Shown here in pieces: positions 16,383 to 25,689 of a stretch of DNA of 64,000 nt. Origin of the DNA: Microbacteriaceae bacterium (GTDB taxonomy: Bacteria > Actinomycetota > Actinomycetes > Actinomycetales > Microbacteriaceae). Where the stretch lies: the NCBI GenBank assembly GCA_019638805.1, contig JAHBTA010000007.1:1-64000 (forward strand), in the 5' to 3' direction. Position 1 is the first letter of the stretch, and each line of letters begins with the position of its first letter. Below the pieces are notes generated by a model, which was not told the DNA's origin, searched no databases, and was given only the letters and a program-made list of their open reading frames with translations. A program made the translations under genes and the position numbers.

Positions 16383-18562
16383 CGCCGGTCCTTCCTGCGC
16401 CGTACTGCGGCGGTGATGCCGACCGCGGCCGCGCCGAGGGTGAGGGCGACGATGCCGGCGATGAGCAGCGGCTGGCCGCTGCTGGCGTCGTAGCCGGTCG
16501 AGGACAGTGCGGCGCGGGTGACGCGGCTGGTTTCGTTGTCCAGGCCGCACACGCCGGTCCACACGACATCGCCGGTGGTGTCGTTGATGGTTTCGATCCA
16601 CCAGTAGGTGCCGTAGTCGAGCTCGGCGTACCCGGAGGGCACTTCGAGGCCGTCGACGACGCCCGGCTCGAGGGCGATCGGCTCGGACTCCCACACGAGG
16701 TTCGCCGCCTCGCATACAGGCTCGCCGGCGTCGTCGTGCGTGGCCTGGTACGCGGCGAAGGTGAGCACGTCCCCGTCGTTGATCGTGCCGGTGATGGCAG
16801 CGACGTCCTGCACGGCGGCGCCGGAGGGGCCGTCTGAGGCGAGCGTGATCACCTCGAGCTGTGTGATGATGCTCCGTTCGGCCACGACCCCGCAGGGGGC
16901 GGTCCAGATGACGGTGCCGGCGTCGTCGAGCAGTTCGATCACCCAGTCGTAGACGCCCGGGGCGAGGCTGGTGATCTCGCCGGTGTTCACCTCGGCGCCG
17001 GCGTCGACGGTCACCTGGTGGGCGACGTTCCCCGCCTCACATACCGCGTTCGGGTCGATTGCGTCGGGGTCCTCGGACTCGAGCACGTCCCAGGTGGGCC
17101 GAAGGTGTGCGGTGAAGCGGATCTGCGCCCCGTCGAAGATGAGTCCGTCGAGGTATGCGGTGTCGATGACGGGGAACCCCTGCACCTGGTCGCTGGTGGC
17201 GACCGTGGTGCCTGTGGCGGGCAGGATCGCCGTCTCCGCGGCGACTCCCCACCCGTCCGTCCACACGTAGTCGGTCGGGATGAACAGCTGTGTCTGGATG
17301 GTCTGATCCTCAGCGCGGATCTCCGACACCGCAACGTAGTACGCCGACGCGGAGGGGATCGCCGTCGTCGACACGGTGTAGGGCACCGTGGGGCCATCTG
17401 CGGCCGACGTGGTGACGGTGAGCGTCTCGAACACGGTCGCGTCTGCCGGGATCGGGCCACCCGCCACCACCGGCGACGTCGTCTGGTAGACGGTCACCGT
17501 CGCCGTGACTGGGTAGTACCTGCCGGAGCCGTCCTGGGTCCAGGAGTTGATCAGGCCGGACTCCGGGTTGAGCGCGACGTCGAAGGTGAACGTGTCGGTG
17601 AATGGCTGGGTGCCGTCGAGGTACTTCATGTCGACGGCGCTGGTGAGTACTGGCACGAAGTCGGTGGCGCGGAAGATGGGGTCTTCGGCCTCGAGGTGGA
17701 TCGACACCGGCGCCGACTCGCCGGGGCCGGCGAGCCGCTGCGCACTCCCGGTGGTGAGGACCTGCACGTTGCCGGCATACACCGCCCCGGTGGTGGAGAA
17801 GTCACCCACTGCCGAGATCTTGTACTCCGACCCATCGGCGGGTGGGATGCCGGTGATGTCGAGTACCGCCCCGTCTCCGACGCCGGAGATCGTGTTCGAT
17901 CCGGTGGTGTCGAAGATGCCGTTGGTGAGCACGATCGTGCCCGTGGCGCTTGAGGGCGACAGGACGACGCTCAGCGTGCCGTCGTAGTTGTCGGTGGTGA
18001 GGATGCCGAAGGTCATCGCCCCGGAGCCGGTGGTGGCGCCGGCGGTGATGGCGCCGGCGCCGGCGCGGATCTGGGCCAGATAGCCCAGCACCGTGCTCCG
18101 CTGCGACCAGGGCACCCGGCCGATGTACCAGGAGTCCCCGGACATGCCGTGACTGTTGTACTCCACCGGATCGGCCAGGCTCCACACGTACATGGCCACC
18201 GCGGATGTCCAGTTCGGGTCGGTCGACTGGCCGAAAGTGCTGATCGCCCAGTTCACGCGGGCGTTGTTGTCCGCGCTCATCGTCGGCCAGGCCTGGTAGC
18301 CGGAGCTCGAGGTGGCGCCGGTCGGGCGGGGGGCTGCCGCCTCGAGGCAGTAGACGTTGTTCCCGCCGAACCGGTAGGCGCCGATGTGGCCGTTGCCTCC
18401 GTTGTCGGCGTTGTCGTAGCCGGGGCCGTAGGACGCCGCGGCAGCTGACGGGGCGGTGAACGGGGCGATGACGAGCGCCGCCGCGGCGATGAGAGCGGCC
18501 GCGCTGAGGCGAGCGCGTCGCCACCGCAGCGGGGTTGGTTCAAGATGGGTGCTGTCGGCCAT
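16370..18562 (-). CDS. Large secreted, sortase-anchored surface protein
   Basis: 730 residues; start ATG 18562 with AGGAAGG about 10 nt upstream. The signal peptide ends near APSAAAASYG. The N-terminal part has a Trp/Tyr-rich domain (NNVYCLEAAAPRP ... NWAISTFGQS) like thioester-type or adhesin domains. Three related Cys-bearing blocks follow near the C-terminus (CEAGNVAHQ ... WTAPCGVV; CEAANLVWE ... WTGVCGLD). The tail LSSTG, a hydrophobic helix and RRRKDRR is an LxxTG-class sorting signal. It lies next to the conjugation locus, so mating-pair contact or surface adhesion is a plausible role, not shown. Confidence 0.85.
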   Translation of the reverse strand: MADSTHLEPTPLRWRRARLSAAALIAAAALVIAPFTAPSAAAASYGPGYDNADNGGNGHIGAYRFGGNNVYCLEAAAPRPTGATSSSGYQAWPTMSADNNARVNWAISTFGQSTDPNWTSAVAMYVWSLADPVEYNSHGMSGDSWYIGRVPWSQRSTVLGYLAQIRAGAGAITAGATTGSGAMTFGILTTDNYDGTLSVVLSPSSATGTIVLTNGIFDTTGSNTISGVGDGAVLDITGIPPADGSEYKISAVGDFSTTGAVYAGNVQVLTTGSAQRLAGPGESAPVSIHLEAEDPIFRATDFVPVLTSAVDMKYLDGTQPFTDTFTFDVALNPESGLINSWTQDGSGRYYPVTATVTVYQTTSPVVAGGPIPADATVFETLTVTTSAADGPTVPYTVSTTAIPSASAYYVAVSEIRAEDQTIQTQLFIPTDYVWTDGWGVAAETAILPATGTTVATSDQVQGFPVIDTAYLDGLIFDGAQIRFTAHLRPTWDVLESEDPDAIDPNAVCEAGNVAHQVTVDAGAEVNTGEITSLAPGVYDWVIELLDDAGTVIWTAPCGVVAERSIITQLEVITLASDGPSGAAVQDVAAITGTINDGDVLTFAAYQATHDDAGEPVCEAANLVWESEPIALEPGVVDGLEVPSGYAELDYGTYWWIETINDTTGDVVWTGVCGLDNETSRVTRAALSSTGYDASSGQPLLIAGIVALTLGAAAVGITAAVRRRKDRRYQS

Positions 18563-18615
18563 CGGTCGACGTCCTTCCTAGCGTGCTGTTCTGAGGCATT
18601 CGAGATGTGAAGGAC

Positions 18616-18645
18616 GGGGCGGGAGAGTGGCAGCTCTCCCGCCCC
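18616..18645 (-). terminator. 12-bp hairpin terminator after the coiled-coil membrane gene
   Basis: GGGGCGGGAGAG, loop TGGCAG, CTCTCCCGCCCC, located 15 bp beyond the minus-strand stop at 18660 and before the next minus-strand gene. It separates the two surface genes into distinct transcripts or attenuates read-through. Confidence 0.8.
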
Positions 18646-18659
18646 ACCCGGTCAGGGGG

Positions 18660-19787
18660 CTACCAGCAGATGTAGACCACCACCCAGTTCCCCTGGATGC
18701 GGTAGTCATACGGTGCCGGAATGCCGACGATGTACGAGGTGCCGCCCGGGCCCGGATCGTGACGGAGGTACTCGGCGCCAAGATCGCAGCCGGGGGTGTA
18801 GGGGCCGGACGGTACGGCGTAGCGGTTGGTGTCGACGGGTACGCCGCCTCCACCTGACGAGCCGCCCCCGCTGGAGCCTCCACCCCCGGAGCCCCCGCTG
18901 GAGCCGCCTCCACCTGACGAGCCGCCACCGCTGGATGCGGCGGCGCGGCGGGCCTGCTCGGCCGCGTGGGCGGCGCGCATGGCGTCCACGGCGTCGACGT
19001 ACTCGACCAGGAGCGCGTCGACGCCCTCCGTCGCGTCGGCGGCCGCGGCCGCGGCCGCGGCCGCGGTGACCGCTTCCTTCTCGCCGTCGCCGGCGAGGCT
19101 CGCGTCGTCGACGGCGGACTCCGCGTGGTCGGGAGCGGTCGCGGCCGCGGCGACCAGGCGCTGCTCGACGTCGGCGCTCGCCGCGGTGAGGGCGTCCAGC
19201 AGAGCCGTCAGCTTGTCGAGGGCGTCGCGGTACTGCTCCGTCGTGCCGTCGATGCCCTCGACCTGGCCCTCGAGCTGTTCGACGCTCATCGAGCGGGCCG
19301 GCTTGCCGGGAACCGCCGGCAGGGTCGGGTCGCTGCGCTCCTCGAGCGCTGCGAGGGCCGCCTCGAGCGCCGGGGCGGCTTCCACCACCGCGGTGAGGGC
19401 GTCCTCGTCGACGAGGCCGTCGAGATCCTCCCCCAGCGCCGCGGCGCGATCGTGCAGCGCCGTACCGGCGCCGACCGCGCCGACGAGAGAGCCCCGCGCC
19501 TCCGCATAGTCCACCGCGACGACACCGAAGGCGTCGTAGGAGTCCAGCGCCGCGTCGAGCGCGCTGGAGTGGTTCGCGTAGGCGACGCCTCCGACCGTGC
19601 CGGCGACCGCCAGAGCGATCGCGGCAGCGCCGGCGACGCCGGCAATCACCTTCGCCCGGGTGCTGGCCAGCAGGCCGGGCTTGCGCTCGGCCGCGACATC
19701 GGGCGCGTCGTCCGCCGCGGCCTGCGTCGGGGCTTCCTCGTCGGGCTCGGGTGCGGCCGCGGCCGCGTCGTCCTTGTTCTTCACCAT
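18660..19787 (-). CDS. Membrane-anchored Ala-rich coiled-coil protein with Gly/Ser linker
   Basis: 375 residues from ATG 19787 (GGGGGAA upstream). A cytosolic acidic N-terminus of ~45 residues, then one membrane helix (VIAGVAGAAAIALAVAGTVG), a long Ala/Glu-rich helical region including a ten-Ala run encoded by a GGCCGC microsatellite (about 19034-19066), a SSGGGGSSGG-type linker, and a compact end with two Cys (CDLGAEYLRHDPG ... VVYICW). The topology puts the helical part and the C-terminal domain outside the cell. The divergent regulator at 19842 shares its promoter region. No function recognised. Confidence 0.75.
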   Translation of the reverse strand: MVKNKDDAAAAAPEPDEEAPTQAAADDAPDVAAERKPGLLASTRAKVIAGVAGAAAIALAVAGTVGGVAYANHSSALDAALDSYDAFGVVAVDYAEARGSLVGAVGAGTALHDRAAALGEDLDGLVDEDALTAVVEAAPALEAALAALEERSDPTLPAVPGKPARSMSVEQLEGQVEGIDGTTEQYRDALDKLTALLDALTAASADVEQRLVAAAATAPDHAESAVDDASLAGDGEKEAVTAAAAAAAAADATEGVDALLVEYVDAVDAMRAAHAAEQARRAAASSGGGSSGGGGSSGGSGGGGSSGGGSSGGGGVPVDTNRYAVPSGPYTPGCDLGAEYLRHDPGPGGTSYIVGIPAPYDYRIQGNWVVVYICW

Positions 19788-19803
19788 GATTCCCCCGCTC
19801 GGA

Positions 19804-19832
19804 GATATCGTGCAATCCGATTGCACGATATC
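19804..19832 (+). promoter_or_regulatory. Operator: perfect 13-bp inverted repeat between divergent genes
   Basis: GATATCGTGCAAT, spacer CCG, ATTGCACGATATC: a 29-bp site with no mismatch, placed 16 bp upstream of the minus-strand gene start (19787) and 9 bp before ATG 19842 of the wHTH regulator. The position fits repression of both promoters by that regulator. Confidence 0.85.
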
Positions 19833-19841
19833 GTATGTCTC

Positions 19842-20213
19842 ATGATCGACTCCACCGACCCGCTCGAGGACGCGATCGCCTCGGCGCGGCACAATGTACT
19901 GATGCCCACGCGCCTGACCGCCGACATGCCGCCTCGAGCGGCGGCCGCGCACCGTGCCATCACCGGCACGGCGCGGCTCCTGGTGCTGCGGTACGTTCTG
20001 GCCAACGACGACGCGCTGCGCCATGACGTGGCCGAGGGCGCCGGCGTGAGCGAGAAGGGCGCGTGGGTGGCGCTGCGCGAGCTGACGGAACTCGGATACG
20101 TGACCACGGTGGTGGACGAGTCGGACGGCCGCGGCACGCAGCGCTTCACCGCCGACCGGGCGCGGCTCGAGAAGGATCTCGCCGCCCTGGTGGCGTGGAC
20201 GATCGCTCCCTGA
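19842..20213 (+). CDS. Winged-helix transcriptional regulator (MarR/ArsR-like)
   Basis: 123 residues from ATG 19842; no ribosome site fits because the operator abuts the start, so the mRNA may be leaderless. The central wHTH is visible: ITGTARLLVLRYVLANDDAL, then RHDVAEGAGVSEKGAWVALR, ELTELGYVTTVVD (wing). A final helix (RARLEKDLAALVAWTIAP) probably dimerises. No metal-binding cysteines. Likely autoregulates and controls the divergent membrane protein through the 29-bp palindrome. Confidence 0.8.
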   Translation: MIDSTDPLEDAIASARHNVLMPTRLTADMPPRAAAAHRAITGTARLLVLRYVLANDDALRHDVAEGAGVSEKGAWVALRELTELGYVTTVVDESDGRGTQRFTADRARLEKDLAALVAWTIAP

Positions 20214-20226
20214 TCGACCGTGGACA

Positions 20227-20895
20227 TCAGAGCGTCCTGACGTCCACGAACATCCCCGCGGGCGGGGCCGTGTACGGCAGCGGGTCGCCGTCGCCGGCGT
20301 TCTTGTCCTGGGAGTCCGCGAACGGCCCATCGGGGTTCATCAGCATCCGCATGTGGTGGTCGGCGTGGTCGCGCCACCACGTACTGATCCCGAACGTCGG
20401 CTCGAGCCGTAGGGCCTCCCAGGCACGCCACAGCGCGTCGAGGCGACTGATCGCCTCGGGGTAGCGCCACCACTCGGCCGCCCACCTCGCGCCACCCTGC
20501 GGGCTGACGCGGCGGGCGTACAGGTAGCGCAGCTTCTCGCGCACGAACTCGTCGACGTTGCCGAAGTAGAGCTCGGGCTGGGGAGTCTCCCCCGCACCAG
20601 CGCCGGGACGGGGTGGAGCGCTGGGCGAGGGAGACGTTCCAGCCTCCCCGACGTCGGCAGGGCGGTCGGGCGAACTACTCGGGCCGCGCCGGGGAGGCAG
20701 CTTGGTGGCGAGGACTCCGGGCGGTGTGGTCAGCACCGGCTCGCCAGGGTCGGATTCTTTGGGTGGCACCTCCCCCGATCCGACTTTGGGGTCGACCGGA
20801 TTCACGTCGGTCGGGGGAGGCGGCTGGGTGCCGAGCGGGGACGGCGACCTCTCGAGGGTCGCGGGGTCCTCCCACTCGGGGACGTCGACGCTCAC
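20227..20895 (-). CDS. DUF4913 family protein
   Basis: 222 residues. A Pro-rich disordered first half is followed by the DUF4913 signature: LYFGNVDEFVREKLRYLYAR, RWAAEWWRYPEAISRLDALW, ISTWWRDHADHHMRMLMNPD. The family is frequent next to actinobacterial conjugation genes, with unknown biochemical role. GTG 20895 overlaps the stop of the coupling-protein gene (GTGA), so it is the last gene of the minus-strand conjugation operon. Confidence 0.85.
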   Translation of the reverse strand: MSVDVPEWEDPATLERSPSPLGTQPPPPTDVNPVDPKVGSGEVPPKESDPGEPVLTTPPGVLATKLPPRRGPSSSPDRPADVGEAGTSPSPSAPPRPGAGAGETPQPELYFGNVDEFVREKLRYLYARRVSPQGGARWAAEWWRYPEAISRLDALWRAWEALRLEPTFGISTWWRDHADHHMRMLMNPDGPFADSQDKNAGDGDPLPYTAPPAGMFVDVRTL

Positions 20896-22652
20896 GATCC
20901 ACCCCCGGCGGGGGCGGCAGCCGGGGGCGTCCGGATCGGATCGTGGGCGCGCAGGGAGGCGCGCACGTCGTCGGCGTGCGGGCCGTCCATCCACGGGACG
21001 GTGCGGATCAGCGCGGCGCGCATCCCGCTGGCCAGGAGGATCGCCCGGCCGCGAGGGAGCGCGGCGAGGTCGGCGGCGTCGTAGATCCGTTCACGCCGGA
21101 GCTGGTGGTTCGTGGAGCGCCCACCGCGGGCGTAGGACACGCTCGCGGTCTGCTTGTCGTAGTCCCCGATCAGCTCGGACAGTTCCCGAAGGAACTCGGC
21201 CTCGGAGACGCCGCCGAGGTAGAGCTTGATGTTCGACGCGCTCCACAGTTTGCGGATGCCGTCGCGGCCGAAGACGACCTGCCCCTGTGCCCACGACTGG
21301 AACACGCTGATGATCGGGATGCCTCGCGATCCGAAGTGCGAGTAGAGGTCGGGCAAGTCCTTCCAGCGGCACACGTTCGCCGCCTCGTCGAGCACGACCA
21401 GCATGGGGGTCGCGAGCCGACCCCCTGCCTGAGTGGTCGCATACTCCTCTGCGGCTTCGACCACCGCCGCGGTGAGGGCGGTGACCAGCGCGCCGGCACT
21501 CCCCTCGCCCTCCTTGGACAGCGAGTAGAGGGTGTCGGTGGTGGTCACGAATTCGGCGGGCCGGAACTCGGGCCGTCCGTCACCGACGCGGCCGCCGCCT
21601 CGAGGGGTGACCCACTCCGCGATGGACTGGATCTTCAAGCAGGCCGCCATCTGGCGGGCGGTGCCGAAGACTCCGCCGCGCTGCTTCTCGGGCGACGTGA
21701 TGACGCCCTCGACGTCGGCGGCGATCAGGTCATAGCCGCCTACTCTCAGGATGTCGACCGGGGTCTGATTCGTGGGCTGGCTCAGCCACTCGAAGACGCG
21801 AGTGATGGGCACCCCGTCGAGTGCCGCCGCCAGGAGCATGCCGGCAAGCAGGTCGCGGCCGGCAGGCTCGAAGAAGGCGTCCTGGCGCGCCCCGTCCGCT
21901 CGAGAGGACGAGGCGAAGTGCTCCGCGAGCTTGAAGGCGCGCACGTCGTCGACGACGTAGGAGAGCGGGTCCCACCACCAGGTGGCGCTCTCCCCCGCGA
22001 TCCGCTGGGGGTCGAACACCCACACGGTGCCCTCGCGATCGCGAGGGTCGCGGGTCGCGTCGACGACATCGCGCTTGTTCGACGTCGTGACGACCGCCCC
22101 CGGCGCTTCCAAGATCGCCGGGACGACCAGGCTCGTCGTCTTGCCCACGCGGGGGCCCGCCAACACCATGCCGACGTACTCCCACAGCCCGTAGAGCTGC
22201 TCCCCGCCCGGCAGGGCGCGGCCGAGCGGGAACCCGGGTGTGGTCGCAGCCCCCAGGCGCGCCGCGGTGCGGCTCGCCCCCTTGCGGGTGAGCTCCGCAA
22301 GGTCGCGGCCGGAGGCCAGGTACGGCATCCCCCGGTCGGCGCGGTTGCTGTGGTGGGTGGCGCGCCGCCACAGCGCGCCGAGGAAGATGCCGGCACCGAC
22401 GAGGCCGGCGCCGATCAGCACGGCGATCCAGGTGGACGACGCAGGCCACACCAGGTCGCCGCCCAGCACGCCGAAGACGACCGTGATGGGGTTGCGGCTC
22501 ATGCCGTCGTTCACCTGGTCGATGCGGGAGCCGAACACGACGGCTCCCCACACGACCAGCACGAACGCGACGACCAACCCGAGGACGACGAACAGCGCGA
22601 TCGTCTGTCCGTCGAGCATCCCCGGCTCGCGCCGACGGTTCCGTTCGGTCAC
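20892..22652 (-). CDS. Type IV secretion coupling protein (VirD4/TraG-like ATPase)
   Basis: 586 residues from GTG 22652, coupled to the upstream gene by GTGA. Two N-terminal membrane helices (IALFVVLGLVVAFVLVVWGA; WIAVLIGAGLVGAGIFLGAL), then Walker A GPRVGKTT and Walker B MLVVLDEAANV, with the typical GSRGIPIISVFQSWAQG segment. It would dock the relaxase-DNA complex to the membrane channel. No relaxase gene is seen nearby. Confidence 0.92.
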   Translation of the reverse strand: MTERNRRREPGMLDGQTIALFVVLGLVVAFVLVVWGAVVFGSRIDQVNDGMSRNPITVVFGVLGGDLVWPASSTWIAVLIGAGLVGAGIFLGALWRRATHHSNRADRGMPYLASGRDLAELTRKGASRTAARLGAATTPGFPLGRALPGGEQLYGLWEYVGMVLAGPRVGKTTSLVVPAILEAPGAVVTTSNKRDVVDATRDPRDREGTVWVFDPQRIAGESATWWWDPLSYVVDDVRAFKLAEHFASSSRADGARQDAFFEPAGRDLLAGMLLAAALDGVPITRVFEWLSQPTNQTPVDILRVGGYDLIAADVEGVITSPEKQRGGVFGTARQMAACLKIQSIAEWVTPRGGGRVGDGRPEFRPAEFVTTTDTLYSLSKEGEGSAGALVTALTAAVVEAAEEYATTQAGGRLATPMLVVLDEAANVCRWKDLPDLYSHFGSRGIPIISVFQSWAQGQVVFGRDGIRKLWSASNIKLYLGGVSEAEFLRELSELIGDYDKQTASVSYARGGRSTNHQLRRERIYDAADLAALPRGRAILLASGMRAALIRTVPWMDGPHADDVRASLRAHDPIRTPPAAAPAGGGS

Positions 22653-24184
22653 GAGGCCACCCCCTCGACGTCGGGGAGGACCGAGGCATGCCACAGCTTG
22701 TTCGTGTCGTTCACGGCCACCTCGAGCGGCAGCAGTTCGACCCGCAGCGGGATGCCGGGGTGCCCGCCGACCTTCACCAAGAACCGGCCGCGCCCCGGGG
22801 GTTCGGCCTCCTGCCCGGTGGAGGCGTCCCACGCGGGTGGGTCCTGCCACGAGATGAGGATCTCCTGCTCGGCGCGGGAGAGCGGTTTGGCGGCGGTGAG
22901 CATCGGCATCTCCGCGCCGGGGAGCCCCCCGGCCACGAGCATTCCGGCGCGCTCGACGAAGCCGCGCGCCTTCATCCGCTCCTCCTCCGTGGGGAGCGCG
23001 AGAAGGTCGCTCATGGTGTGCGAGATCATCGCCATGCCCACACCGCGCTGGCGGTTGAGCCGCGTCAGGGCGTCGACCCGATCGACCATGCCGCGGCCGG
23101 CGCGCAGCGCACGCCACAGTTCGTCGAGGATGACGAAGTAGTGGCGGCGCGGCTCGAGGCCGGCATCGGCCAGTACGTTCGCCACGTTGACCGTGCCGAA
23201 CCCGGCCGACCAGCACGCCAGCAGCGTCGCCGCCTGAAGGTCGGTGTCGGAGTCGTCGATCGAGGACACGTCGTAGACGACCGGCTTGTCGCGCCGCATC
23301 GGCACGTCGGTCGGGTGGGCGAACATCTCGCCCAGTCGCCCCCCGCTGGTGAGACTGATGAGCGACGCTTCCAGGTCCTCCGTGATCTGGCGGTAGCGCA
23401 TGATGTCGCCCCGGTCGAGGGCGACGTCGCGCACCTCCTGCGGCGCGTCCTTGATGACTTGCAGCAGGTCGCCCAGCACCGGCACCCCACGGTGCTTCTC
23501 ATCGAGCACCTTCAGCGCCCGATCGATGATCGACTCCTCGCGGTCGGTTGGCGGCGTCTTGCGCAGGATGGTCAGCAGCGCGCTGACCATCGTGTGCCGG
23601 CGTCCGTGCGCGTCGGCCAGCACTTGCTGGCGCTCCGCCTCGAGGCCGCGGGAACGCAGCAGCTCGGCCGCGGCGTGCGCCTCGCCCGGGTCGAGGACGT
23701 TCAGGTGACCGCGGCCGCGGCCGAGCTCGATCACCTGACCGCCGAGGGCGCGGATCAGGTCCACGTAGTCCGGCTTCAGATCGCCCAGCACCAGCGGCAG
23801 GACGCCGAACCCGGCACCGCCCGCCGCCATCCGGCGAACGATGGTCGACTTGCCGAGCCCCGGCAGGCCCAGGACTGCGACTGAGGGGTTCGAGATGAGG
23901 CCGGCCTGGAACCAGGACACCGGATCGGCGCACGCGGTCGCGCCGGTCGCCAGGTGCAGGCCGAGCGGCACGCCCACGGTGGGCGTACCGGCCCCGACCG
24001 GGAACGGCCAGAGGCCGCACACCTGGCGGGTGGTGCCGCGGTATTCCTCGACGGGCTGCACGACGTTGACCCGTCCGCCCCCGCGGGCGAACCACCCGCG
24101 AGGGCCGGGTCGGCGCGGCTGCGCCGCGGCGATCGCTTCCCGCTCGAGGTCGCGGAGCGCCTTGCGCTCCTTCCGGGCGCTCAC
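22649..24184 (-). CDS. VirB4-like conjugation ATPase (C-terminal ATPase half)
   Basis: 511 residues from GTG 24184 (GTGA overlap with the upstream stop). Walker A GLPGLGKST (VLGLPGLGKSTIVRRM) and Walker B FVILDELWRAL are clear; LVLGDLKPDYVDLI is the usual post-Walker strand. The VirB4 N-terminal domain is missing here and appears to be the neighbouring SCO6880 protein, so VirB4 is split into two genes as in other actinobacterial loci. It powers pilus/channel assembly on the cytosolic face. Confidence 0.9.
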   Translation of the reverse strand: MSARKERKALRDLEREAIAAAQPRRPGPRGWFARGGGRVNVVQPVEEYRGTTRQVCGLWPFPVGAGTPTVGVPLGLHLATGATACADPVSWFQAGLISNPSVAVLGLPGLGKSTIVRRMAAGGAGFGVLPLVLGDLKPDYVDLIRALGGQVIELGRGRGHLNVLDPGEAHAAAELLRSRGLEAERQQVLADAHGRRHTMVSALLTILRKTPPTDREESIIDRALKVLDEKHRGVPVLGDLLQVIKDAPQEVRDVALDRGDIMRYRQITEDLEASLISLTSGGRLGEMFAHPTDVPMRRDKPVVYDVSSIDDSDTDLQAATLLACWSAGFGTVNVANVLADAGLEPRRHYFVILDELWRALRAGRGMVDRVDALTRLNRQRGVGMAMISHTMSDLLALPTEEERMKARGFVERAGMLVAGGLPGAEMPMLTAAKPLSRAEQEILISWQDPPAWDASTGQEAEPPGRGRFLVKVGGHPGIPLRVELLPLEVAVNDTNKLWHASVLPDVEGVAS

Positions 24185-25689
24185 AGCTGCTCCCGCACGG
24201 CGGTGGGCACCTGGAGGTGCTTGGGCAGCACGAGGCCGAGCGGCAGCGCGGCGGAGAACGCCGAGTCCTGCGATCCGTACACGGGCCGCAGTCGGAGCCT
24301 CGCGGTCGCCGCGAGGTTGTCGACCGCAGCACGTGCGTCGGCGGTCATGGTCGGGTCGGTCACCGTGGCGGTGACGAGCATCCCGAAGTTGACCAGGCCC
24401 GCGCCGGAGGCTTCCTCGTCGGCGGTCGCCAGCGCCGCCCGGGTCGTGGCGATGTTGCGAGCGTTGGGCTGGTTGCTCGAGGTGAGGTTGAACCTCGCCG
24501 CCCGGGCGTCGGCGTCGACGATCGCCGCAGCCCGACCAGCCGGGATCGGGCGGTAGAGCAGCGTGACGCGCTTGCGGGCGATGTCGCGGTGCGGCGCGAG
24601 AAGCCGCGTCAGCACCGACGAGGGCACGTTGCCCCGCGGGGCGGTGCTCATCATCCACGTCACCGACAGGGCGGAGTCGTGGCGGTAGGAGTCCCACCGT
24701 GCTTCGGTGGCGACGGGTCCGACTTCCGGCCACGGGATCTTCGGCGGCTCGCCCGCGGCGTTCGCCTCGTCGATCAGGACCGCGGCCGCGGGGTCGTAGG
24801 CGATCCGCACCAGTTCGGTGAGCTGCTGCGCGCTCACCGGCCGCACGGCGCCGGCGCCGGTCGCGCCGAGCGACTGCGTGAGGCCGGGGATGCGGGAGGC
24901 CAGTTCGCGGCCCATCTCCTCCGGGGTGCGCCGCTTGCCCCCCGGCCGCGTGGCGGCGGAGAACGTCAGCGCCACATATGCCTTCACGACCGCGGAGCCG
25001 GCCGGGTAGGCATCCACGATCCCCTCGAGCAGTTCGCGGGAGAACGTCGGCGCGTCGTCGACGACGCGCAGCCCGACGTCGCGGCGCAGTCGCAGGCCGG
25101 TGTCGGGAGCCGTCTCGAGCGTCACGGAGACCGCCTCGAGGCCGGGTTCCTCTCCGGCGTTGGCCAGCCACATACCCCACTCGGCCACCCATACGTCGAG
25201 CTGCTCGGTGTCGACGAGCGAGGACCCGTCCGGGTCGGTCCCGAGGACGACGGTGTAGTCGCCCTGGGAGGGCAGGTAGAGCAGCGCGAACGGGCGCTGG
25301 TAGGAGTCGTACCACTCGGTCAGCCGGGAGCCGGCGACCAGGCCGGGGAGTTGGGCGGTGCCCCACTCCGCCCGACCCAGCGGTCCCGCCCGGTAGATGT
25401 GGTTGCGCTTGCGCCGCGTGTTCATCCAGCCCACCCTCGTGACGATTCGTGCGAACGCGCTCTGTCCGTGGCGATCGCGCACGGACACGAGCAGCAGGAA
25501 CAGAACGACGACCCCCATCACCACGAAGCCAGCGGCGAGGCCGCCCGCGATCGTGGCGATGACGGCGATCGCCGTACCGCCCAGCAAGATCCCGGTGCCG
25601 ATGGCTCCGAGACCCAGCAGCCCCGCGGTGCGGGGCCTGGTCCAGTTGCCGTAGGTCCGCAGCCGCGGTGTCGTCTCCGCGTTGGTCAT
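24181..25689 (-). CDS. SCO6880 family type IV secretion protein
   Basis: 502 residues. Two N-terminal membrane helices (TAGLLGLGAIGTGILLGGTA; LAAGFVVMGVVVLFLLLVSV) as in PrgI-like proteins, then a VirB4 N-terminal-like domain: ALLYLPSQGDYTVVLGTDPD, TGLRLRRDVGLRVVDDAPTF, LTELVRIAYDP. The family lies directly before the VirB4 ATPase in actinobacterial conjugation loci. ATG 25689 overlaps the upstream stop by 4 bp. Likely the membrane-docking part of the split VirB3-VirB4 unit. Confidence 0.88.
   Translation of the reverse strand: MTNAETTPRLRTYGNWTRPRTAGLLGLGAIGTGILLGGTAIAVIATIAGGLAAGFVVMGVVVLFLLLVSVRDRHGQSAFARIVTRVGWMNTRRKRNHIYRAGPLGRAEWGTAQLPGLVAGSRLTEWYDSYQRPFALLYLPSQGDYTVVLGTDPDGSSLVDTEQLDVWVAEWGMWLANAGEEPGLEAVSVTLETAPDTGLRLRRDVGLRVVDDAPTFSRELLEGIVDAYPAGSAVVKAYVALTFSAATRPGGKRRTPEEMGRELASRIPGLTQSLGATGAGAVRPVSAQQLTELVRIAYDPAAAVLIDEANAAGEPPKIPWPEVGPVATEARWDSYRHDSALSVTWMMSTAPRGNVPSSVLTRLLAPHRDIARKRVTLLYRPIPAGRAAAIVDADARAARFNLTSSNQPNARNIATTRAALATADEEASGAGLVNFGMLVTATVTDPTMTADARAAVDNLAATARLRLRPVYGSQDSAFSAALPLGLVLPKHLQVPTAVREQL

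Noticed and set aside
20613-23141. Plus-strand frame of 842 codons across the coupling-protein and VirB4 genes
   Set aside because: Translation is Gly/Arg/His-rich noise; the minus strand carries recognised ATPases.
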